16,250 nucleotides of DNA. It comes from Prevotella sp. UBA3837 (GTDB lineage Bacteria; Bacteroidota; Bacteroidia; Bacteroidales; Bacteroidaceae). Positions 1 to 5,357 of this stretch are shown here, in pieces. Positions within the stretch are counted from its first letter, which is position 1, and every line of letters begins with the position of its first letter. Made by a program: the position numbers and the translations under genes. The stretch spans positions 34,447-50,696 of the forward strand of contig DGHX01000165.1 in the NCBI GenBank assembly GCA_002392835.1, in the 5' to 3' direction. The notes under the pieces are model-generated. The model was not told the origin of the DNA, made no database searches, and worked only from the letters and a program-made list of their open reading frames with translations.

Positions 1-1277
1 GGGGTAGGTGCAGTAGATGGGGTAGATGTGGTAGATGCACTTTCCTTTCCTTTCGTCAGCGCGTCGAGCTTGTCCTTGGCAGCGTTGGTCTGCTGGTTCA
101 TGCTCTTCTGCGCCTCGCGCTTCACCTGCTGGTTGATCTCCTGTGCCATCGGGTTGTTCTCCATGCCGGGAATGTTGACGTTGGCCATGGCTTGCTGCTG
201 CACCTTCGAGATGTTGTCCATCATCATCTTCTGCATCTTGTTGTTCTTGATGGTCTGGAAGATTTGCTTGCCGAACATGAGCAGCATGCCTATTCCGGCT
301 ATGCCGCCTATGAGCCACATCATGTCCTTCTTCTCGTCGGCAGACTTCTTCTCCTGTGCTGCCTGTATGCTGTCCTGGCGTGCCTGCTGTGCTGCTGCCT
401 CTGCCTGTGCTGCCTGCTGCTGTGCTGCTGCGGCGGCGGCCTGGTCGCTGGCGGCGCTCTCCTCCAGGTCGGCCTTCTTCTTGTCGTAGGCGGCCAGCAC
501 CTTGTTGATGTCCTCGAGCACGGCCATGTCGCTGATCTTGCTGCGCAGCTCGCGCAGGTGGTTGGCCTGGAATGTCAGGTCCTCGGGGAACGGCAGCTTC
601 GTCACCCCAGCCAGTGTGTTGTTCACGCTGGCAATGGTGATGAGCGCGTCGTCGACGGGTGTGAGCCCCTCGTCGCTGATCTCCTCGCTGGTGATGATGT
701 CGTCGGCATTGGCGGCGTGGTCGCCGCTGCGTGCGCCAGCACCTCCTCCGCTGCGTCCTGAGCGTGCGCCGCCTCCTCCGCCTGATACCTTGGTGTTGAA
801 CTGCAGGGTTCCGCACTGGCTGAAGATCTTGTAGTGGCGCTTCTTCTCATAGTGGGCCAGGTAGAGGGGTATGGAGATGTCGGCCGTGGTGCCCGAGAAC
901 TGCAGCTGCGGGTTGTCCTGCAGCAGGAAGTAGCCGTCGCTTGAGAAGTTATACTGCACGCCGGCGGGCAGCATGAATGCCTGTGGCGTCATGCCGTCGA
1001 ACTTCACGTCGTTGTAGGTTCCCGTGCGGTCGAAGATGACGACCGCCACCTCGTCGAGTTTCTTGTATTTCCGCTGGTGCTCTGTGCCCAGCTTCTTCTG
1101 TATGCTGTTGAAGCGCAGTGTGGTCTGCCCGCCGCTCGACTGTATGCTGTAGTCGATGATGACGCGGTCGCCTCCCGACGAGAACAATGTGTCCCTGACG
1201 TCCTTTGCTTGGGTCGTCAGGGTGCACATTGTGCAGAGTGCCAGCACTGCCAGCCTTGATATGCTGCGTGGGGTCAT
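1..1277 (-). CDS. Exported, membrane-anchored coiled-coil protein, unknown function (partial, runs off the left edge)
   Basis: The reading frame stays open from an ATG at 1277 to the window edge, about 425 codons, so the C-terminus is missing. The start is supported by a 4-bp ATGA overlap with the stop of the upstream gene, which implies translational coupling. Visible order: a signal-peptide-like N-terminus (SRLAVLALCTMCTLTTQA, about residues 7-24); a beta-rich domain to about residue 165; a Gly/Arg/Ser linker (about 165-185); an Ala/Gln-rich predicted coiled coil (about 265-310); one hydrophobic membrane segment (MMWLIGGIAGIGMLLMFGKQ, about 318-337); then a Met/Gln/Lys-rich tail ending in Ser/Thr/Pro. 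An exported N-terminal domain with a late membrane anchor is inferred. I do not recognise a family. It could be one of the Bacteroidetes-specific T6SS envelope components (TssN-TssR group), but the sequence alone does not let me assign one. Confidence 0.85.
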   Translation of the reverse strand, partial: MTPRSISRLAVLALCTMCTLTTQAKDVRDTLFSSGGDRVIIDYSIQSSGGQTTLRFNSIQKKLGTEHQRKYKKLDEVAVVIFDRTGTYNDVKFDGMTPQAFMLPAGVQYNFSSDGYFLLQDNPQLQFSGTTADISIPLYLAHYEKKRHYKIFSQCGTLQFNTKVSGGGGGARSGRSGGGAGARSGDHAANADDIITSEEISDEGLTPVDDALITIASVNNTLAGVTKLPFPEDLTFQANHLRELRSKISDMAVLEDINKVLAAYDKKKADLEESAASDQAAAAAAQQQAAQAEAAAQQARQDSIQAAQEKKSADEKKDMMWLIGGIAGIGMLLMFGKQIFQTIKNNKMQKMMMDNISKVQQQAMANVNIPGMENNPMAQEINQQVKREAQKSMNQQTNAAKDKLDALTKGKESASTTSTPSTAPT

Positions 1278-2359
1278 AGTCCTTGTATGCGGTTGTAGCG
1301 TTCCTGAATCTTGCTCTTATATCCGCCTCCGCCGCTGGCCCATGCGCGCTTGTGCTTGGCGCAGTCCGAGGCAGTGCAGCAGTTGTACATGGCGTTCACC
1401 TGTCCCATGACGCTCTGCTTGGTGGCCTGGCGGTTGCTGCTGCTGTATATCTTTTTGTACAGGTCGTCGAGCTTGTGGTATATCTGCTGCAGCGAGAGGT
1501 TGCAGTAGCTGCACTGGTGTGTGGGCTTGGGCTCCACGCGGTGTGCCGAGCAGATGCCTGTGCGCTTGCCTACCTCCAGTGCGTCGAGCTCTTCCTTCAG
1601 TGCGTGGAAGCGGGTGTAACCGGCGTCGCCGGCGTTCCATCCGTGGCTGCTGATGGCGCTCTCAATCTTCGCCTTCAGGTCGTCGACGCGCTTCTGCAGG
1701 TTGGCCTTCTGTCCCTCGGCGTTGGGGCGGTGCTTCTTGTCGGTGCAGATGACGGTGTTCTTCACCTCGCGCTTCATGGCCTCCACCTCTTCCTGCAGCC
1801 CTAAGTACTCGGCCGAGGGCTTCATCGACACCTCTACGTCAATCTCGATGAGCTGCTTGCGCAGCAGCAGCAGCTTCTCCTTGCCCAGTATCTTCTCAAC
1901 GATGCCCTCCTTCGCCTTGGCGATGTAGATGGGCAGGTGGAGCACCAGGTTCTTGTCGGGGGTGACGTTGAAGGCTGCCAGCGTGTGCTTCTGCGAGGGC
2001 TCTACGAAGACGTCCTTTCCGGTCTCGAGGTTGTAGCTGTCAATGATGCGCTTGCCCTTCGAGCCTCCGAAGAGCTTGTCGTACTGGAATGAGGGCGAGA
2101 GCTTCTTCACCTGCTTCTCGGTGTATGCCTTGTGGAACAGTGCGAGCAGCTTCGACTCGTCGAGGTTCTCTACCTCCACGATGACCTGTCCGTGGTCGTC
2201 GTCGCTGCCGGCGTTGCTCAGTGTGAGGAAGATGTTGGCATACGACAGGTTGACTGTTTCCTTGGGGTTGTCGTTGCTCAGCGTCACTTTCTTCTGCTCG
2301 TCGGCCTTGCCGATGATGGCGGCCATGCAGAGTATGAATGTCAGGATGGTTTTTCTCAT
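1274..2359 (-). CDS. Exported Cys/His-rich protein, unknown function
   Basis: This is a 361-aa protein. An N-terminal signal peptide is likely (MRKTILTFILCMAAIIGKA), so it should act in the periplasm or envelope. Residues about 25-180 look beta-rich; about 183-235 and 250-262 look helical or coiled coil. The C-terminal third is unusually rich in Cys and His: C205/H210, C270/H273, H281/C283/C286 (CSYC), C327/C328/C333 and H336. These could bind a metal or form disulfides. It lies 28 bp downstream of the E2-like gene and its stop overlaps the next start (ATGA), so it is co-transcribed with the Ubl and E2-like genes. A RING or treble-clef E3 role would fit the neighbours, but the apparent signal peptide argues against it. 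Its N-terminal half shows a loosely similar pattern to the next gene (a LPIYIA / IPLYLA strand), possibly a shared fold. No family recognised. Confidence 0.88.
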   Translation of the reverse strand: MRKTILTFILCMAAIIGKADEQKKVTLSNDNPKETVNLSYANIFLTLSNAGSDDDHGQVIVEVENLDESKLLALFHKAYTEKQVKKLSPSFQYDKLFGGSKGKRIIDSYNLETGKDVFVEPSQKHTLAAFNVTPDKNLVLHLPIYIAKAKEGIVEKILGKEKLLLLRKQLIEIDVEVSMKPSAEYLGLQEEVEAMKREVKNTVICTDKKHRPNAEGQKANLQKRVDDLKAKIESAISSHGWNAGDAGYTRFHALKEELDALEVGKRTGICSAHRVEPKPTHQCSYCNLSLQQIYHKLDDLYKKIYSSSNRQATKQSVMGQVNAMYNCCTASDCAKHKRAWASGGGGYKSKIQERYNRIQGL

Positions 2360-2387
2360 TGTCGTGCGTCTCCTTTCAGTTGTTGTG

Positions 2388-3050
2388 TTAGATGCTCAGT
2401 GATATTCTCTTCTTCGGCTGCTCGCCGTCGCCCTCTGCTGCGGGTGCTGCGGGCTTCGGAGCCGGCTCTTCGGGCATGTCCTGTGCAAACTTCACCCATC
2501 CGTTGGGCTCGCCCTCTTCGCGCACCCACTCGGCCACGGCCTGGTCCTCAGGGTAGGGGTAGGTGTTTTGTGCGTGGTACATCTGGTACTTCAGGTAGCG
2601 CTCCACGCGCAGCACCAGGTCCTTGATGCTGGCCAGCACGCCCATCTCCTTGATGGTGAGGCACACATGCCCCTTGAAGGAGCCGCTGTAGCGGATGTTG
2701 GGGTGCCAGATGTCGCTGATGAAGGTGAATACGGGGTTGCCGTCGGCCGACGGGTAGTTGTTGGGCAGCACCACGCTCATCTTGTGCAGGTAGCCGAAGA
2801 TGGGCTTGCGTGGCGGCTCGTCGCCCTCCACGCCGATGATGCTCTTGCAGCGGTACAGGATTTCGAACTCCGTGGGCAGGCCCGTGGCGTTCTTGCGGCG
2901 TATGATGTACGACAGCGACGGCTTCATGGGGTTCTTGGCCTCGCTCCTGCGCTTGCTGCACAGGGCGTCGAGTTCTTTCCACTCCTGGAAGATGCGGGCG
3001 TCGCGTCCTTTCAGCTCTTTCAGGTTGAATTTAGCTATTGCGGGATTCAT
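2388..3050 (-). CDS. Ubiquitin-conjugating enzyme E2-like protein
   Basis: This 220-aa protein carries the core E2 (UBC fold) signature in the right order. A helical N-terminus is followed by beta strands, then LPNNYP (95-100), the HPN motif (116-118), a candidate catalytic Cys at 130 in GHVCL, and a helical C-terminal part with YPYPEDQAVAEW (164-175), in the place of the PxxxxA region of E2s. The HPN-to-Cys distance is 14 residues from His to Cys, against about 10 in UbcH5-type enzymes, so there is a short insertion (SGSFKG). In the family, the Cys takes a ubiquitin-like protein from an E1 as a thioester and passes it to a target. After the fold there is a Pro/Ala linker (about 193-207) and a short tail, KKRISLSI. 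The gene follows the ubiquitin-like gene directly, which supports the call. The assignment rests on motif reading; activity is inferred. Confidence 0.8.
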   Translation of the reverse strand: MNPAIAKFNLKELKGRDARIFQEWKELDALCSKRRSEAKNPMKPSLSYIIRRKNATGLPTEFEILYRCKSIIGVEGDEPPRKPIFGYLHKMSVVLPNNYPSADGNPVFTFISDIWHPNIRYSGSFKGHVCLTIKEMGVLASIKDLVLRVERYLKYQMYHAQNTYPYPEDQAVAEWVREEGEPNGWVKFAQDMPEEPAPKPAAPAAEGDGEQPKKRISLSI

Positions 3051-3059
3051 TGTTTCTAA

Positions 3060-3108
3060 TGCTTAATTCTTAATGCTTAATGCTTAATTATTTGTGCTTG
3101 ATGCTTGA
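3060..3108. repeat. Heptanucleotide tandem repeat upstream of the E2-like gene
   Basis: Seven 7-bp units are in register: TGCTTAA, TTCTTAA, TGCTTAA, TGCTTAA, TTATTTG, TGCTTGA, TGCTTGA. They fill nearly all the gap between the ubiquitin-like gene and the E2-like start at 3050. On the minus strand they make an A-rich leader (TTAAGCA units). Copy number could vary by slippage and change the spacing or translation of the E2-like gene; that effect is inference. Confidence 0.88.
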
Positions 3109-3127
3109 TAGGCGAAGGGGGCCTATC
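3107..3127 (-). promoter_or_regulatory. Hairpin over the stop codon of the ubiquitin-like gene
   Basis: GATAGGC (3107-3113) and GCCTATC (3121-3127) form a perfect 7-bp stem around the loop GAAGGGG. The stem covers the Ubl stop codon (TAG at 3123-3125) and its last Gly codon. No T-run follows on the minus strand, so it is more likely an RNA-stability or processing element than a terminator. It could set the ratio of Ubl to E2-like protein. Confidence 0.55.
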
Positions 3128-3449
3128 CTGCTATGGGCACGCTGATGAGGTGCAGGTGGTCCATGGGCTCAATCTCGTAGTCGCTCAGGGCCATCTCGCG
3201 TCCGTCCTCGTCCTCAAACTCCAGGATGACGGGCTCCTCGTCGCCGTCCATGAGCTTTCCTAAAAGATACTGGATGGGGTTGCCGCCGTTGTCCATCTTC
3301 GGCAGCTCAAACACCTGTACGATGCTGTTGATCTGGTCGCGGATGGTCTTGTTCGGGTCGGTGACCTTCACTTCAATCTCGTCATACGATGTACCGTCGA
3401 TGGTGAGCATGACGATGAACTCTTCCTGATAAAATTCCTGGTCTGTCAT
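3123..3449 (-). CDS. Ubiquitin-like (beta-grasp) protein ending in Ala-Gly
   Basis: This 108-aa protein has the length and pattern of a single beta-grasp Ubl. It starts with strand-turn-strand (FIVMLTIDG...EIEVKV, residues 11-29). A helix follows (KTIRDQINSIVQVF, 34-47), then further strands (YLLGKL; PVILEF), and an ALSDYEI segment like the LSDYNI of ubiquitin. The end, LHLISVPIAG, has the same spacing from LHL to the C-terminus as ubiquitin (LHLVLRLRGG), but the last two residues are Ala-Gly rather than Gly-Gly. The terminus is exposed as translated, so no processing peptidase would be needed. The neighbour is an E2-like gene, so conjugation to a target is the natural hypothesis. A non-conjugated YukD/EsaB-like role in secretion is the main alternative. 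No E1 or JAB gene is seen in the window. Confidence 0.78.
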   Translation of the reverse strand: MTDQEFYQEEFIVMLTIDGTSYDEIEVKVTDPNKTIRDQINSIVQVFELPKMDNGGNPIQYLLGKLMDGDEEPVILEFEDEDGREMALSDYEIEPMDHLHLISVPIAG

Positions 3450-3523
3450 AGTTGTTTCTATTTTTATTTGTCTTTTTTATATGTTCCTTTCCTGGCGGGC
3501 ACTTCTCCCGGTTTGCTGGGCTG

Positions 3524-3850
3524 TCAGGCCCAGTAGCTGTTCATGTGTGCCACCACGTCGACCTGCGCCCTGCACGATGATTTCATCAGCGTGAGCTTGT
3601 CGCGCAGGTATATCTTGGTTTTTACTCCTTCAGGTGTGCCGCCGGTGGAGTCGTAGATGTCGAATTTCACCTTTTTGTTTCCGGCATCGAAGAACACCAT
3701 GAAGTTGCGTATTTCGTTGAAGCAGTATTCTGCATTGCCATTGACGACGGTCCGCGAGCGGTCCTTCACCTCCACCATGCCGTTGCCGACGATGTTGATG
3801 GTGAGCTGCAGCTGCAGCTCAAACCAGTCGATGCTTGCGAAGTTGTTCAT
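3524..3850 (-). CDS. Small conserved-looking protein of unknown function, first gene of the Ubl/E2 operon
   Basis: This 108-aa protein starts 34 bp downstream of the -7 box of a canonical Bacteroidetes promoter, so it is the first gene of the left-hand operon. It has no signal peptide or membrane segment. The composition suggests a compact alpha/beta protein: strands in LQLQLTINIV and GMVEVKD, a segment NEIRNFMVFFD, strands in KKVKFDIYD and VKTKIYL, and a helix near the C-terminus (about KSSCRAQVDVVAHM) ending in NSYWA. I do not recognise a family. Its size and placement next to the Ubl and E2-like genes make a partner, a substrate or an immunity-type protein possible, but nothing in the sequence decides between them. 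Confidence 0.8.
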   Translation of the reverse strand: MNNFASIDWFELQLQLTINIVGNGMVEVKDRSRTVVNGNAEYCFNEIRNFMVFFDAGNKKVKFDIYDSTGGTPEGVKTKIYLRDKLTLMKSSCRAQVDVVAHMNSYWA

Positions 3851-3884
3851 AGCTGTAATACGGTTTTAGTGTTTTTATACGGTG

Positions 3885-3915
3885 CAAAGTTAATCTAAAT
3901 ATTCGTAATGTGCAA
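3885..3915 (-). promoter_or_regulatory. Bacteroidetes sigma-ABfr type promoter of the Ubl/E2 operon
   Basis: Read on the minus strand, TAACTTTG (3885-3892) fits the Bacteroidetes -7 consensus TAnnTTTG exactly. A TTG at 3913-3915 sits 20 bases upstream, as expected for the -33 box. Transcription would start some 5-8 bases downstream of the -7 box, giving a 5' leader of about 28 nt before the ATG at 3850. The leader is AT-rich, as is usual for weak Shine-Dalgarno Bacteroidetes genes. I saw no equally good match in the other gaps I checked. Confidence 0.72.
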
Positions 3916-4049
3916 CTTTTGTGCGCATTTTTTTAGGAGGCTATATGTATTTTCACTTGCTGCCTGAGCGATGGGGTGAATCAAGCCTCAAAAGGGCCAG
4001 AATTCTTGTGCTTAGTGGTGTCTGCATCAGTCGCTAATGATTGAAAATG

Positions 4050-4098
4050 CTCCGCTATACATCTTAATGTATTGATATTCAGATATTTGATAGCGGAG
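4050..4098. repeat. Palindromic element A (CTCCGCTAT / ATAGCGGAG)
   Basis: A perfect 9-bp inverted repeat closes a 49-bp element. Nested inside is a second hairpin, ATACAT-CTTA-ATGTAT (4057-4072). On the minus strand the stem is followed by CATTTTC. Element B at 4369-4417 has the same outer stem core, the same 49-bp length and related flanks (AATGCTCCGC on the left, GCGGAG then AATT on the right), so the two are copies of one dispersed repeat. Confidence 0.8.
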
Positions 4099-4177
4099 AA
4101 TTATTCCTGCGGCTCCTCTTTCGCACTTTTTAAGGGGTGCAGCTCAACCACTATATCTGAAGGCCGGAAGGGTTTTA

Positions 4178-4300
4178 CCACTTAAGTCGTAAGTTCTTGC
4201 CACTTAAGTCGTAAGTTCTTGCCACTTAAGTCGTAAGTTCTTGCCACTTAAGTCCTAAGTTCTTGCCACTTAAGTCGTAAGTACTTGCCACTTAAGTGGC
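4178..4300. repeat. 22-bp tandem repeat array, 5.6 copies
   Basis: Units start at 4178, 4200, 4222, 4244 and 4266, with a partial sixth at 4288. Each has CCACTTAAGTC followed by GTAAGTTCTTG. Unit 4 has CCTAAG in place of CGTAAG and unit 5 has GTACTTG in place of GTTCTTG. The last partial unit closes as the perfect palindrome GCCACTTAAGTGGC (4287-4300). The units contain the palindrome ACTTAAGT, so they could bind a dimeric protein. There are no unique spacers, so it is not a CRISPR array. Confidence 0.92.
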
Positions 4301-4361
4301 AGCATATTTCCCGGCCTCTGTTTCCGATGCCTGTTCCCCGTAATTCGGATGGTATCCCGAG

Positions 4362-4417
4362 AAAAATGCTCCGCCTTTATCTGTTTGACTATCTGTGTGT
4401 TACGTCTGTTAGCGGAG
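4362..4417 (-). terminator. Palindromic element B, probable terminator of the right-hand operon
   Basis: On the minus strand, CTCCGC (4412-4417) pairs with GCGGAG (4369-4374) across a loop of 37 bases, and the stem is followed by CATTTTTC. It begins 19 bases after the stop of the last gene of the block. A hairpin followed by a T-run at an operon end fits an intrinsic terminator, but the loop is long and the T-run short, so termination is only likely. It is also the second copy of the 49-bp repeat described as element A. Confidence 0.5.
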
Positions 4418-4436
4418 GAATTGCTCTTCTTGTTTT

Positions 4437-5318
4437 CTACAATAGTTCAAGGATGCGCTTGCTGTCGCCTAACCGTTCTTTGTTTTGCTCGTTTTGGCTT
4501 GATTCCGACTTGTTTTCTTTCTTTTCTTCAATCTTTCCGCTGTCAGCCTTCAGGCTGTCTTCCTCTTCTTCCTCCTCTTCTTCTTGGCCTTCTTCCTCCT
4601 GCTCTTCTTCTTCTTCGTCATCGTCGTCATCATCGTCGTCGAGGCTCGTGGGTGCTTCTCTGATGACGTTCCCCTGCTCGTCCACCTCATCGAAGACGAC
4701 CAGTCCGGTTTCCTCGTCCATGCGTCCCTTGAAGTGGTGCTCCGGTTCTTCTACGTATGGGTTCTTGTCGAACACGAAGAGACCTGTCTCCTCGTCCATG
4801 CGCATCTTGTACTTCGGGTCGTCTTCACTCCATCCCTCGTAGGGGTCGGCGGGTGCGGGGGCCTCGGCAGCTGCCGGTGTGGGTGCTGGTGCCTCTGCTG
4901 CTGCCGGCGTGGGCGGTTTCGGGGGGTCGTCGAGGCTGGTGGGGGCCACGTTGATGACATTGCCTTTGTCGTCGACCTCGTCGAAGACGATGAAGCCGTC
5001 CTCATCCATGCGTCCCTTGAACTTGCGCTTGGCTTGTTCGTCCTGATAGTAGGGGTTTACGGGTGTGTCAAACATTCCCATCTCCTCGTCGTATTCCACC
5101 TTGTAGCGCGGGCCGTCGGGGCTCCATCCCTCATAGCGGTCGGCGGGCTTCTCGGCCTTCGGCTCTGCTTTTGGCTCCTCAACCTTGCCGTTGGCGTCAT
5201 AATACTCTACGCCGTCATTGGTCAAGATTGCGAGAGGGGGCCTCTCCTGTTTCGGTTTATTGGGGTCGGGCTGCGGGTTGAATAAATTGGTGTCGTCGTC
5301 CCATACTGAATTTCCCAT
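4437..5318 (-). CDS. Acidic two-repeat protein with DEVD-GNVI modules, unknown function
   Basis: This 293-aa protein has no signal peptide and is very acidic. It contains two copies of a roughly 70-residue unit (60-131 and 158-228). Each has YEGWS, then YK(V/M)-x-x-DEE, NPY, FKGRMDE, VFDEVD-x-x-GNVI and APTSLDD. The copies are joined by a linker with PTPAAAEAPA twice (137-156). After copy 2 comes an almost pure Asp/Glu run (about 227-254), then a Glu/Lys/Ser/Asn-rich stretch and the hydrophobic tail DSKRILELL. The same modules occur in the gene at 6449-7738. It is the last gene of the right-hand block, 39 bp after the DUF2931 gene, and a hairpin that could terminate transcription follows it. 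I do not recognise a family. The disordered acidic build suggests a binding or chaperone-like accessory protein, which is inference. Confidence 0.85.
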   Translation of the reverse strand: MGNSVWDDDTNLFNPQPDPNKPKQERPPLAILTNDGVEYYDANGKVEEPKAEPKAEKPADRYEGWSPDGPRYKVEYDEEMGMFDTPVNPYYQDEQAKRKFKGRMDEDGFIVFDEVDDKGNVINVAPTSLDDPPKPPTPAAAEAPAPTPAAAEAPAPADPYEGWSEDDPKYKMRMDEETGLFVFDKNPYVEEPEHHFKGRMDEETGLVVFDEVDEQGNVIREAPTSLDDDDDDDDEEEEEQEEEGQEEEEEEEEDSLKADSGKIEEKKENKSESSQNEQNKERLGDSKRILELL

Positions 5319-5357
5319 ATCTTCTGTGTTTTATGAGTTAGTATCTTTCTTTTCCTT

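Larger units (their letters stand above)
3851..4436. other. 586-bp gene-free region between the two operons
   Basis: No credible gene is present. In order it holds the promoter of the left-hand operon near 3885-3915, a plain AT-mixed stretch to about 4048, hairpin A (4050-4098), the 22-bp tandem array (4178-4300), and hairpin B (4369-4417). The array is bracketed by an inverted pair AGGCCGG (4161-4167) and CCGGCCT (4311-4317). The long plus-strand frame crossing from 4285 is low-complexity shadow of the acidic gene and is not a gene. Confidence 0.8.

Noticed and set aside
28..1259. Several plus- and minus-strand frames at the left end
   Set aside because: They lie over the long uninterrupted minus-strand frame from 1277, whose signal peptide, coiled coil and membrane segment look real.
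1274..2359. Calling the Cys/His-rich protein a RING E3 ligase
   Set aside because: The Cys/His order does not follow a RING cross-brace pattern and the N-terminus looks like a signal peptide.
4178..4300. Possible CRISPR array
   Set aside because: The 22-bp units abut directly with no unique spacers, and no cas genes are present.
4285..4842. Plus-strand open frame rich in Ser, crossing the end of the acidic gene
   Set aside because: The Ser run is the complement of the Asp/Glu-rich gene on the minus strand; no start context or protein features of its own.
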